From: Crotalaria pallida | Taxonomy: Eukaryota; Streptophyta; Magnoliopsida; Fabales; Fabaceae | Length of the DNA stretch: 64,000 bases | Direction of reading: 5' to 3' | NCBI GenBank assembly: GCA_037953625.1 | Contig: CM075653.1 | Location: 8,432,001 to 8,496,000, forward strand | Shown here: in pieces, positions 9,759-21,169 of the stretch | Position numbering within the stretch: position 1 is the stretch's first letter | How the letters are laid out: every line of letters begins with the position of its first letter | Position numbers and translations under genes: made by a program | The notes under the pieces: model-generated | What the model saw: the letters and a program-made list of their open reading frames with translations, nothing else | The model's database searches: none | What the model was told of the DNA's origin: nothing

Positions 9759-12700
9759 ATGGACGATGGTATGAGAAGACTGACAGCTGAATCAATCCCA
9801 ATTTTCAGTGAAGGGATTGGTTTAGTTCTCTTTCGATGGTCAGCACTTCGTACCGCCGTTGAAAACCAATGGGGTGGCCCTGACTCACGCTTTAAAGCTG
9901 ATCAACTCGCCGCCGACCTTCTTACATGGTTCACTCAATCCAGAGGTAATAATTTTATTATTATATTTTTAATTGGCTTTTTTATGTTTTTATCCCTCAA
10001 ATTTCAGCGTGTTTTTGTGTCCGGCACCCGTCTTTAAATTTTCAAGTATTTTAGTTTTGGTCCACGTCATTAAGAAAAATATTTTATAGGCTAAAAATTT
10101 GTTGCAGGCTGATATGAATACTGTGAGATGTGAAGTGTCACCAAATAGGTGCTATGACTGGATGATCGGCTTGAATCATCTATGTCACACCACCTATATA
10201 GCGCGGCGCCACTTCACACTACGTGGCTGCTTATGTGGCGTTTGCTAGTCACATAACCATATAACAATTTTTAGGGACTAAAATCAAAACACGCTAGACT
10301 TTTAGGATCTAAAGACATTAATAAGCCTTTTTAATTTTATGATTTCAAGATATTGATGCTTAATATTTTTTAATTGATTGTTGATACACAGAGCCACTTT
10401 ATATTGATGATTTGGAAGCCATTCTCGATGATGGCATGTTTTCTTTTAATGTGGAGGTTAATGATGGCAGTGTCGAAGAGGTATTTTTTTAATTAGTTTT
10501 TGTTTTTCTGCCTTTGTTGTATTCAACTTTTTCTATAGGTAACATGTGCAAACATTCTTTAGAGGGGGTATTGATTGATATTGAGAAATTGCTGAACCGT
10601 TGTGGCCTCACATGGCTACAAGAATTTACTGTTTACAGCACGAAATCATTGTCATTTAGTTTGATTGAAATTGGATGAGTAAATGAATCGTCTAGATTGA
10701 TTGAAATCGGATTAGAAAATGAAGAGTAGGATTAAAGTGAAGCCTGTATGTGAGCCTTTCACAGTTCTAGCATTAATCTATTTCGAGTTCCTTTTCAATC
10801 ACTAGAGCACACAATGGTTGGTAATGATAAGAAACAGATATTTGGAATTTAGTAAAAGAATATTTATAAGAACTAAATTTTTAAATGTATCAACAGACAC
10901 TGTTTACTGGGATTGGGGTTCCCCCAGTGTATTCCCTGTCTCCTGCTCGGTAGTGGTATTTAAGGTTCTGCCCAATGTATTCTGTGGCTGCTCCTTATTA
11001 ATGTCATTTGAGGATTTCATGAAAGATTTTGTGACTTATATGGTCAATTTTTTCTATGGTTTTTCTGATTGAGTATTACATTGCTTTCTCTTTTTCTGCA
11101 AAGCTACACCTTTAATAATTATATTAATATGGATTAGTTATAATGTTTCCCTAAAAGTTTTAATATCAACAATCCCACTAGTGTTTTAATGGTCAGCCAT
11201 GCTCCACTATTTGGAATTGACTACATAGATAACTAGATATTCTTTATGTTAACATCAAACTGCATTCTATTTCCCATCTTGAACATAATTCATGGTACCG
11301 TAGTTTTGGTAATGAAAATATCGTTTCTTTCTGATTTTATATGTATGTATAGGTAAGTTATTTTAAAAACCTGCCTGCCATTAAATTACAGTTCTTGTAT
11401 CCATGTCCATGCAACCTAGATTAAACTTAAATTGTGCTGCAGATGGATGCAGATCCTCATATTATCATTTTCATGACACTTGATCAAATAGAATTTGAGC
11501 TCCTTACATCATACTGCTAGTGGGTTGTTTATGATATATGTATTTATTTGGAATGCTCACTCCTTAATCTAAGTATTCTTATTCATGATGGTGTAGGTAG
11601 CTGAAAATCTAATGGTTATGCACGAAGAATGCTTAAAGGGCAATTTTAGTACTATCGAGCATCTCAGGGAAGCCAATCGTAGACAAGCTGCTAATCCTCA
11701 TGTAGCACAGGTAAATTACAGCATGCTATGTTCGGAATGACACTTAACTGTTTTATAATCAGAACTCTTCTGTAACGGGAAAAAAGTGAACAACTTTTCT
11801 ATTTTTTTTGGGTCAGCAAACAAGTAATTTTATTAGGCTAGAGTATAAGACATACTCTGCACGAAATTCAGCTGTAAACCTGATTAAATTAACATGATGT
11901 CAAACAAGTAATTGGATTTGATAACCCCTTAAAATATGAACTCTAAAATCCTGCAAATTTAGTCCTAAGAAGACTCCAAAGTTTCATCCTTATCATATCA
12001 ATTATTTCCTCCACTGTGTAGTTTTTTTGTCTTCAAAAACCATATTATTTCTAGTTGCCCATATGTACCATAGAGTCACGAACCATAGGCACATCCAAGC
12101 TGCATTCCCTTTTTCTGTATCTGAACCAAATCCATATGGGCCAAGAAGTTTGTTTCTCCATCTTGCTGTAGAACAGTGAGGTAGCCACTCCATCTATAAA
12201 TGCTTTGCCATACCTAATAAGTCACAGGGCAAGAGTAGAACAAGTAAGATATTGATTCTTCATTTCTTCCACAATGTGCACAAGTGACTTGGACATTTGA
12301 TTGAATAATTCCCCGCCTTCTCAAATTGGTTTTTGTTGGAATTCCATTCTTCAAAATTCCCCAAGCTAGTCCATTGATTTTAAGAGGCACAAAAGCACCC
12401 CAGGACCTGTTGTTGAAAGTCCTGCTTTCTAGTTGGTCTTCTTGTTGCATAGCAAGGCAGGCTTTTTTTCTACTGAGTTGGTTCCCGCTGCATCTGTTTC
12501 CAAACCCAGGAATCCTTTTCCCCTTGTTTTGGCTTGGTGCTGTTTATTATCCTGCACAAGTCATCAACAGAAGACTGTTCTCAGCAAGACAGATTCTAGT
12601 CCCAAAATCCTTCCCTCCATTCTCCCATTTGGCTTATAGAAGCATTCTTGTCCAAAGCAATATTGTATAGCCTAGGAAAGGACAACCTAAGACTCTCACG

Positions 12701-13109
12701 GTCTCACCCCCTACCCAATTTTTCCATGATCTCTTAACAATAGGAATAGATGATGGTAATTGTTCATTTGTTACATGTTTAGTTGTTTGCTGAGCATGTT
12801 TGGCTGAATGTAAACACATTTCTCCTTGTGTTATGTGACAATTGAATGATTGTTCCTTTTCACTTGAATTAAATATGAAAGGTGTAATAATGTTTGACAT
12901 TTGTGCTGTGCTAGATTGTGAATGATGATGATGGTGACGACGATGAAGAGGACATTTCTTCTAACATGAATCTGGACATTCCAAGATCTGAATCAAACGT
13001 GAACCCGGTGAACAGGTCAGTTAACGTTCCTCCGCCAACAGTTGCAAGTGAAGCAGATGATGGATGGACTACTGTTTCAAACAGAAGAAATAGGGGTCGA
13101 AGAAATTAG
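9759..13109 (+). CDS. TSR2: Pre-rRNA-processing protein TSR2 homologue (4 exons)
   Basis: Coding exons are 9759-9945, 10392-10480, 11597-11710 and 12915-13109. All borders are GT-AG and the frame is continuous, giving 194 residues. The N-terminal region carries the TSR2 signature AVENQWGG (WGG at residues 38-40), followed by SREPLYIDDLEAILDDGMF. In yeast TSR2 escorts ribosomal protein eS26 into pre-40S particles; the plant protein is expected to act likewise in cytoplasm and nucleus. The C-terminal half has an acidic stretch (DDDGDDDEED) and a basic tail (NRRNRGRRN). The ATG at 9759 follows a purine-rich leader and is the first in frame. Intron 1 holds a 353-base MULE-like MITE and intron 3 an antisense LINE fragment. 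A telo-box and a site II motif lie upstream. Confidence 0.9.
9975..10327. mobile_element. MULE-like MITE in intron 1 of TSR2-like gene
   Basis: The ends are GGCTTTTTTATG... and ...AATAAGCC, flanked by an identical 9-base TSD TTTTTAATT (9966-9974 and 10328-10336). Terminal inverted repeats are imperfect but recognisable (GTTTTTATCCCT against CTTTAGATCCT; CAGCGTG against CTAGCGTG). A 9-base TSD points to the Mutator superfamily. No transposase is encoded. Confidence 0.8.
11803..12720 (-). pseudogene. Truncated LINE ORF2 fragment, antisense in TSR2-like intron 3
   Basis: On the minus strand the frames at 12450-12214 and 12193-12002 encode an RT zinc-binding domain and what follows it (LKINGLAWGILKNGIPTKTNL, CAHCGRNEESISYLFYSCP, LWYIWATRNNMVFED). 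A related frame with several breaks reaches about 12720. The T run at 11801-11810 is probably the reverse-read A tail. There are frameshifts and stops throughout, so it is dead. The intron's splice sites lie outside the fragment and remain usable. Confidence 0.75.
11817..11913. repeat. 13-base direct repeat 84 bases apart
   Basis: CAAACAAGTAATT occurs at 11817-11829 and 11901-11913, just past the T run that ends the antisense LINE fragment. It could be a TSD of a small insertion (11830-11900) or repetition within the LINE 3' region. Confidence 0.5.
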
Positions 13110-14253
13110 ATGAAAAGTCATTCAAAGTTTCCTGTGAGGATGTGTAGTCTTCTTCTGTTTTATTGTGCTTTTTTGAGATTATGCAAATCTTCTTTTAAGT
13201 GTGTAACTATGTTTCTGGAATTTTTGTGTTCTTACTTAAAGGAATACATCTTCTGAGTTCTTTAGGAAATCGATGAGGCACAGCACATATATTTTGGGAA
13301 TTTTCAGTTCAGTTTTTAGGTTTGCCTTATAAGACATGAATTCTATTACAAGTACAACTTATTTGAATATCTATAGAATAAATTTATATTGTGATACATG
13401 TTTATATATATATATTATTACTTTAACTGTTAAAAAAATGAGATTTCATATATGTTGTAGCATTGAAGTTTGTGAAATCTTGCAGCTATGATAGATTGAT
13501 AGTGTTGTTTATATATCAAAATATCATAGAACATAACACTGAGTTATATAAATAGAGCATGTTAATAGATTGACGAGAAAATAGTTTAGTTCTTACATGG
13601 TGAAATCAAGGACATTAAAATTGAACGTGTTCTATCCTATTTTATTATTTTATCATATTCTCTTGGTGCACCAAACATAAATGAAATGATTCGAATCTAT
13701 GCGTAAAGAACCAACTATGGATGATTTATTTTTACCTGAAACATTTTCTTGAAATATTCAATCTTCTTAGAAGTCGAATGTCAAAATTCAAGTATCTCTT
13801 ATTTGCTAGTCTATCATGAACATATTAATAATATAAGGGTCTTTCTATTTTCAAAATCCTATGTGTTATGTTTAGATGATGGAAATTGAAATGATTCAAT
13901 GTATTATTACACTTTACAAATGAAAGAGTATAGTTTGGTGCCCTGATTTTTCTCACCATAGGGGTAACGTGATAATTGAAAATCAGCAGGAGATGTGCAT
14001 ATTTCATACTCATGTTTTCTTGGTCTTAAATTTCATTCCTAAAGTTGTGCCCCTCTAAAAGCCAAATGCAACACGTTACAAAAAACACAATCTTATTAGT
14101 TATTAGTTATTACTCTATTTATTCAATACCAATATAAATTCCATTTCATTGTAACCCTCAACCACCAAACCCACCAACTCTCTTACTAGTAATTTTAACT
14201 ATACTCCTCCAACTACACTCAACCCCAAACTTTTCTCTGTTGTTACACATAGA
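13110..14253. other. TSR2-like 3' region and GLOX-like promoter
   Basis: The first ~150-250 bases are probably the 3' untranslated region of the TSR2-like gene. The rest is AT-rich with no gene. An AATATAAAT TATA-like box at 14131-14139 lies about 115 bases before the next ATG, followed by a C/A-rich leader, and is the likely core promoter of the glyoxal oxidase-like gene. Confidence 0.5.
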
Positions 14254-16701
14254 ATGAGAATGAGAATGATCTTTACCATGATCATTATTCTCTCCATTCT
14301 ATCTTCATTTCCTTTTTTTCAAGTCTTGGTGTTATCTCAGACTTCCTTTGGCTATCAAGGACAATGGCAACTCTTGCAAGCAAGTATTGGCATATCAGCT
14401 ATGCACATGCAACTTCTCCATAATGACAAAGTCATCATGTTTGACCGAACCGATTTTGGCCCCTCAAACCTCCCTCTTTCCCATGACCATTGCAGGGTAG
14501 ACCCCTTAGATAAAGTCCTTACAACTGATTGTACAGCTCATTCTCTACTATATGACATAGCCACAAACACTTTTCGACCCTTAATGGTACAAACTGACAC
14601 TTGGTGTTCCTCGGCCTCCGTCCTCCCAAATGGTACTTCTCGAATATCTTGAAAATATCTCATAATATTCTATCATATCTTAAAGTCGCTTAACATTGAC
14701 TATATCATTATATGTAATCAATATTAGAATTTCTTTTTTTTCCGCATATGGTAAATAAAACCTGTTGAAATAATGACATTCACATAAAAATCCCAAGTCT
14801 CATTGTCAATTTCAAATCTTTCATATGCTTTTATTATTTATTGCTTGCATTACTCTAGTATTTGGATATGTTATACCCAATAACTACGCGTGCCATCATC
14901 TGTGTTCTTGCTATGCAGGTTGTGGAAGTGCGTTGTCTTCTATTTTCCCTCTATTTTATTATATAGTCGTTATTATTTTAATTACATCATTATTTGACCA
15001 TTATGCACTTAATAATTTAGCCGCTTTTTGGTTTATGGCACACTTAATGATTTGACTATTGAATAGGTTGTGGTTTGGGCTACAAGTAGTGCTCAATGGA
15101 AATTGCCTTTTCTCTCACTTCTGCGCCTTCTTTATTTTTGAACAACCTAACTTTGTGAGATTTGAAGTTTTCGGACTTAAGTGCATATAAATTGTTGTGC
15201 TAAACTTGAAAGCAAGACTGATTGATATAATTGCACCATGACTATTCGACAATATTATGTTTTAGGCGATAATCTTTCCCCACCACAACAATCATCAACA
15301 TAATTTTTCCAACAAAACCAACTTTTTGTACTTTTGATATACTAAGTGGAGTAATACATAAACTTATTATTCACATCTTCCGATGTTTCTTTGTTTCTAA
15401 TAGGTACTCTTGTCCAGACAGGTGGTTTCAACGATGGCGAACGTAACATTCGAATGTTCACACCAAGCTGGGATGAAACCTGTGACTGGATTGAATTCCC
15501 AGGTTACTTGTCACAAAGAAGATGGTATGCAACTAATCAAATACTACCAGATGGAAGAGTAATTGTTGTTGGAGGCAGAAGACAATTTAACTACGAATTC
15601 TATCCTAGATCACAAAACAACGACAATAATCTTCCTAACTCACCTATACATCTTAGCTTCCTCCAGGAAACTTCTGATCCAAGTGAAAACAACTTATACC
15701 CTTTTTTGCACCTTTTACCAGATGGTAACTTATTCATCTTTGCCAACACACGTTGTGTGTTATTTGACTATAACCAAAACCGTGTCCTAAAGGAGTTCCC
15801 TCCTATCCCTGGCAATGACCCTCGAAACTACCCAAGCTCAGGTGCATCAATTCTTCTCCCACTAGATGAAAACAAAGCCAACATTGAAGCTGAAATCATG
15901 GTGTGTGGAGGAGCACCACGTGGTTCATTTCAAGGTGCAATAAAAGGAACCTATATGCAAGCTCTTAGTTCATGTGGAAGGCTTAAAGTGACCGACCAAA
16001 ACCCTACTTGGGTGATGGAGGACATGCCATTAGCAAGAGTAATGGGTGACATGCTGCTCCTCCCTAACGATGAGGTAGTTATAATTAATGGCGTCGGCTC
16101 AGGGACGGCCGGGTGGGAGCATGGCCGTGAACCAGTGCTGACACCGATCCTATTTCGACCATACGAGAATATGGACTCAAGATACAGATTCAGTGTTATG
16201 TCACCTGCTTCACGGCCTAGACTCTACCATTCTTCGGCAATACTGCTGAAGGATGGAAGAGTCTTGGTTGGCGGTAGCAATCCGCATGTATTCTACAATT
16301 TCACTGGGGTTGAGTACCCTACAGATCTTAGCTTGGAGGCATTTTCACCTCCATATTTGTCACCAACCCTTGACCACCTAAGGCCAAATATTAGACATGT
16401 GACAAGTGATATCTTAGGATATAGGGTATTTTCTTATATCACATTCACGGTGGCAAGGTACACTTCAGATAGTGAAGTATCGGTTAGGATAATTGCACCA
16501 TCATTTACTACTCACTCTTTTGGTATGAATCAAAGGATGGTGGTGCTGAAGTTGGTTGGGGTTACACATGTGAATGGTGATACTTATTATGCTACCGTGG
16601 TGGGGCCATCCACGGCTGAAATTGCCCCTCCAGGGTACTACATGTTATTTGTGGTGCATGCAGGGATACCTAGTTCGGGTTCATGGGTGCAAGTGTTGTA
16701 A
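14254..16701 (+). CDS. Glyoxal oxidase-like (galactose oxidase-family) secreted oxidase, 2 exons
   Basis: Exons 14254-14632 and 15404-16701 are joined across a 771-base GT-AG intron that splits codon 127, giving 558 residues. Residues 1-~28 are a signal peptide. The N-terminal glyoxal oxidase domain is followed by a C-terminal DUF1929 domain. The copper-radical site can be read in place: Cys118 (DTWCSS) and Tyr190 (NYEFYP) for the Cys-Tyr cofactor, Tyr401-His402 (RLYHSS), and a ligand His at about 497 (THSFGMNQR). Such enzymes oxidise aldehydes to acids with release of hydrogen peroxide in the cell wall or apoplast; plant members act in pollen, tapetum and defence. The substrate cannot be read from sequence. 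Nothing looks broken, and the length is normal for plant GLOX proteins. Confidence 0.93.
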
Positions 16702-16881
16702 TATGTAACCAAGAATTTGGTGTAGTTGCACTTTGGTTAAATGGTTGTTAACAACATAGGTGTTAATGTCGATTTAATTTGTTAGAAGCATAAAAAAAAT
16801 ATAGGTGTTGTAATATGCACCATGTTTCAATAATGTTTGAACACCGTTTAATTACTAATTCATGGGTGCAAGTGTTGTAAT
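16680..16881 (+). repeat. 23-base repeat of the GLOX-like gene's 3' coding end
   Basis: The last 22 coding bases including the stop, plus one base (16680-16702, core CATGGGTGCAAGTGTTGTAA), recur exactly at 16859-16881, 179 bases downstream. The intervening sequence is not repeated as a whole. Confidence 0.8.
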
Positions 16882-17285
16882 TAATATTCTTGGTTAGTCA
16901 TGATATATCTATTATTAAGACCATATACTTCTATTTTGATAAATTAAGAGTGTATACTTGTATAATTGGATGAGGACTTATATATGGTATCGCCTGAAAA
17001 TTTTAAGTTGATATTTGTTAGTTACGGAAGATTAACTTCTTGGTTAATGCTCCTGTGCCAAGAACCAACAAAAGCTATAAGAAAATATAACGACACCAAT
17101 TTGATTAATTTTGCAAACTTATTCATTTAATTAATGGATTGCAAAGCAAAATATTTGTCAAAAACCCAGGGATAAATTTTCAGTCCCGAAAAATGAGTTT
17201 AGATTATGAAAACATGAAATTTGATGTAATTTAACATCACATTATGTTATTCAATTTTGCACATAAATTAAAGGAGGAGCCACAA

Positions 17286-17498
17286 CCAACCGGCTTGGTT
17301 CAGTTGGTGTAAGGCCCCAACCGAAATCCTGGGAATGAGACAAGGGTGCTAGCCCCGGGTTCGATTCCTACAAAAAACATCCTGCTGGGAGAGCCAGCCA
17401 TGCAGCTCGCTCCGGATTAGTCTCAATGGCTCTTTGGTATTAAGGGTGCTCTTGGGGATACCTGTGGTTCCGCAAGAAATTCGGACAAAAAAGAGTAC
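17286..17498 (+). mobile_element. tRNA-derived SINE
   Basis: Flanked by the TSD GAGCCACAA (17277-17285 and 17499-17507). The A box is GGCTTGGTTCAGTTGGTG and the B box GGGTTCGATTCC; the tRNA-unrelated body contains CATCCTGCTGGGAGAGC and TTTGGTATTAAGGGTGCTC, and an A-rich tail follows. The body is clearly related to the minus-strand SINE near 38577. Confidence 0.9.
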
Positions 17499-17507
17499 GA
17501 GCCACAA

Positions 17508-17901
17508 AACTTCGGTTTGTTCTTAAAAAAAGGAAAAAAACTTATTTAAAATCTATCTATATAAAAGTAAAAGAGATTACACATTAATATTAAATGTGGT
17601 AATATTTTAACTAGAAATTATCAATATATATGTGAAATTTCAAGTAAAAAGTTTTAGTAAAAATATAAACTTAAGAAAAAATTATCACTTCATTCAACCA
17701 TCTATCTTTATTTATAAGTAAAGGCCACTACTTATTAGCAGTAAATGTGGTGATAAAAGTGAGGGGAAAATAAAAATTATATACTTCCAAAATATTTTAG
17801 CAAAAAATTATCAATTTATGTGTGAAATTTCAACTAAAAAATTTTAATGAAAATATTAAACTTTAAAAAAATTTATGACTTCATCCAATCATCTATCTTC
17901 A

Positions 17902-17941
<40 letters not shown>

Positions 17942-18114
17942 AGTAAAAGATATTACACATAAATATTATTAAATATGGTGACAAAAGTGAGAGAAAAATA
18001 AAATTAATATACTTCTAAAATATTTTAGTAATACATTATCGATATATGTGTGAAATTTTGAACATCTAAATGAAAATATTAAACTAAAAAAAATATATTT
18101 CATCCAACCATCCA

Positions 18115-18148
<34 letters not shown>

Positions 18149-18509
18149 TATTCTATAGTAAAAGAGACATACCAAACTAGCTATAATTGGTGTGGCTAAT
18201 AAAAAAATGAGAGAATATAATTAATCAAACAAAATATTGAAAAAAATAAATTTAATAAAAATACATACTTCAAAAATATGTAAGCAAGAAAATATCAATG
18301 AAGGTCAAATAATTTAAACTAAAACAAAGAAAAAGGTTTTGATTCTATCTCTCTCTCTATATATATATATTATAAAATTTACTATTCAATATGATAATAT
18401 ATGTTGATGATTAAAAGTTTGGTAAAATGTTTAGGAAAAAATTATTGAAGAATGATGCGAAAGAAATAATTGTGATAAAAATGTTGAGAAAGAATTAGTT
18501 GTGATAGAA
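17508..18509. repeat. AT-rich region with AT microsatellites and diverged repeats
   Basis: No gene. AT dinucleotide runs lie at about 17903-17938 and 18117-18144. Around 17560-18170 a unit of roughly 180-230 bases (containing AAAAGAGATTACACAT..., AATATTTTAG, CAATATATGTGTGAAATTTC and CTTCATCCAACCATCTATC) is repeated about three times with divergence, so this is an old tandem array. Confidence 0.5.
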
Positions 18510-18522
18510 TATATTAGAACTT

Positions 18523-18717
18523 GATTAGTGGATGCCAACATAGATGGTAAGTGATTTGTTAATTACTATTTAAGCAAGTAGCTGGGGTTCGATCCCTGAC
18601 TCTTGTGAATGTAAGAGACCTAACTGGGAGACTACCACCGAAAGCGTCCAACAATGTTGAAAGGATTAGTCACCCAGTTACATGGGTAAAATGCCTTGGA
18701 AGACAAAATAAAAAGAG
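18523..18717 (+). mobile_element. tRNA-derived SINE
   Basis: TSD TATATTAGAACTT at 18510-18522 and 18718-18730. B box GGGGTTCGATCCC; the body contains GAGACTACCACCGAAAG and GATTAGTCACCCAGTT; the tail is ACAAAATAAAAAG. The A box is diverged. Confidence 0.82.
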
Positions 18718-18869
18718 TATATTAGAACTTAAATGTCTATATAGCTGCAAATCTAGATCCTTTGCTTTTTCCTTTTCTCTACTTTCAGTATGGCTTCTAC
18801 TTTTTTTTCTATTGTGAAAAAGATTCATAACATATTATAACTTAATTCTATATATAAGTTTTTTTTTAA

Positions 18870-19510
18870 AAAAAAAAAAAGGGGGCTAAAAGCCCAGACA
18901 ACCAAAGAAAAACTTAATCCAAAGTTACATCTCTGGGGAAAGCAGTCCCACAGTAATCAAGATAAAGTAATATATTTAGAGCATAATTAGGTTCCTCAAG
19001 GATATGTTGTCCAAACTCCTTATCCAAGCTAAAGTTAGCTAAATAATCAGCTACAGAATTTCCTTCACGCATAGTATGGTTGAATTGAATTCTCCATTTT
19101 TTTCGGCATAAATCGAAAATACCTCTTATCAAAGGTTGATAGGCTGAATCCTTACTCCGGTTTTATTCTTTCTTAGTGAAGTTGATGATAGAAAGAGAGT
19201 CGCACTCAAGGATGAGGTTTTTAAACCCCCTCTGCCAAGCAATATTGAGGCCCAACCAAATTCCCCACAGCTCGGCTACGTACGCCGTAGCGGTTCCAAT
19301 TTTGTTGTGATATCCCAGCATCCATTTGCCTCTGTTATCTCTGAAAACTCCTCCACATCCAGCTAATCCAGGATTTCCTTTTGAAGCTCCGTCAATGTTT
19401 AACTTTATCCAACCTTCTGGAGCACCTTTCCAATGAATGAATGAAGTCTCCACTCTTTTCATGAAATTCCCTTCTCTTCTCTTGTCCAAATCTTGCACCT
19501 GCATAACAAT
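18870..19510 (-). pseudogene. 5'-truncated LINE: RNase H domain
   Basis: One minus-strand frame (19549 to 18914) with a single TAA at 19163-19165 encodes a type-I RNase H: LNIDGASKGNPG, AELWGIWLGL, LECDSLS and SVADYLA supply the four acidic residues. Homology begins near 19500 (EGWIKLNIDG upstream). The T/A homopolymers at about 18858-18880 mark the tail side. It is the 3' end of an L1-type LINE ORF2 truncated during insertion. A host RNase H-like gene is less likely because no start or promoter is visible. Confidence 0.75.
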
Positions 19511-19549
19511 AAAGAGTTTTGAATAGCTTAATATTATATTTACGTACAA

Positions 19550-20631
19550 TATTACATTGATGGATGGGTAATTATTTCAATTGAACCGTTTAAATAACTT
19601 AATATTTTCTTAAATAGCCGTTTACACACACATGAAACACACAACCCAATTTTTATCATGTGAAGTGTTATGTGAAGTGTTGTGTTGTAACTTGGGTTAT
19701 AGATATGTAAAAACCTCCATATCAATCAGTCTTTTTTATGTGAAAGTTACATATTCTTATAGGTTTTTTTAATATAGAGGAAAGCTTTTTGAATTGTATG
19801 TCTTTTATAATGTGTATAATTTTCACGGCTCCTTGCTCCTCACATGTTTTCAAGGAAAAAAGACACTACAAAAGACATAGAAAACAAAGATTCATACACC
19901 TAGAATTTGGGAAGCCATAGATAAAGATGATAAGCAATAATTTATTTTGTTCCTTGAGATTAATGGGTACTATGCACTGATGGTATAAAGTTTTTTATAT
20001 CATCAGTCCATTATCCATCATTCATTTGTATTACTTTAATTTAAAAGTTAATAATCGTAAACAAATGAATAGTAGATGATGCACTGATGGTGTAAAACAC
20101 TTTACACTGTCAGAATATTACCCATTTTCTCTTTTCCTTTAGCTGTGTTGTTGTAGTTTTGGTTTAGATCATGACATTTTACTTTTGATACTCTTATTAA
20201 TGTCACTTTTGCCTCGGCCCTGAATTTGCAATACAAGGTCAGTAAATTGTAAGAAAAAACTTTTAATGTAAAATAACATACATATGCTCATAGTTTTCTA
20301 TGCATTTTAGGAATTTTAAAAAGTTTGGTTTAATGTATCAATTTTTTTTTATAGATCTTTTCAAAGAAAAAATATGATTACTTTAAAAGTTGAGAAGGCA
20401 AAGATTCACACAACTAGATTTTGGAAAGCCAAAGGTCATTGAAGGTAATAATTGATGAATATAGTAATTTATTTTTTATTTACGACAAAATTTGATTATA
20501 TTATATTGTAGCTGATTATTATTTTTTATATTTCAAATTTCAAATTGATAAAAGAATGCAAGCCCGAACAAATCTCTAAATCGTTTTCACTTTAATTGTT
20601 GTAGGAGAGCTTGCAAACTTTCTTCTGTAAA
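19550..20631. other. No gene; one short MITE
   Basis: About 19962-20126 has inverted ends (AATGGGTACTATGCACTGATGG against CCATCAGTGCAT near 20075-20090; ...TATTACCCATT at the right), consistent with a MITE of ~165 bases. The rest is AT-rich and featureless. Confidence 0.4.
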
Positions 20632-20640
20632 TTTATTGTA

Positions 20641-21160
20641 GACTTAATTATGTCACAAGTCTCTGAAGTTTGATGTACTTTTGTCAGATATCCTTATTTT
20701 TTTTCCAATGTCTAACTCCCCGAAGTTACTTTTGAGTTTGTCATATGTCCCTAGCTACTACCAATTCTGGTCAATTTTGCCGGCATGTAACATCGGAATC
20801 CTGATCAAACGCAGGAGGTTGGTCATGTGATGTCGAGTGATGTCATACGTGCGAAGACGAACTCTCTCTTCAATTCTTTTTTCTCTTTTTTTATTTACTA
20901 AAAATATAAAAATATTAAGTTTTTTAGTTTTTTAAAATTTTTTTAAAAAGGATCTTCCACCACGGGGCACCGGGTGCTTAACCTCGTGCATCTGATCAGG
21001 ATTATGATGTTACATGTCAGCAAAATTGGCCAGAATTGAGAGTGGGGGTATATGACAAACTCAGAAGTAACTTCGGGGAGTCAGACATTGGAAAAAAAAA
21101 AGAATAAGGGTATCTGACAAAAGTACCCCAAACTTCAGGGACCTGTGACATAATTAGGCC
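20641..21160. mobile_element. MULE-like MITE with long TIRs
   Basis: Flanked by the exact 9-base TSD TTTATTGTA (20632-20640 and 21161-21169). The left end GACTTAATTATGTCACAAGT and right end (reversed) GGCCTAATTATGTCACAGGT begin inverted repeats of more than 100 bases. The centre (about 20770-21000) contains CCACGGGGCACCGGGTGC and no coding sequence. The Mutator superfamily is inferred from TSD length and TIR length. Confidence 0.85.
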
Positions 21161-21169
21161 TTTATTGTA

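Noticed and set aside
17286..17360. tRNA-like A and B boxes as a tRNA gene (also at 22468, 61796 and others)
   Set aside because: No cloverleaf can be closed: acceptor stem and anticodon arm are missing, and each is followed by a longer body, an A tail and a TSD, so they are SINEs.
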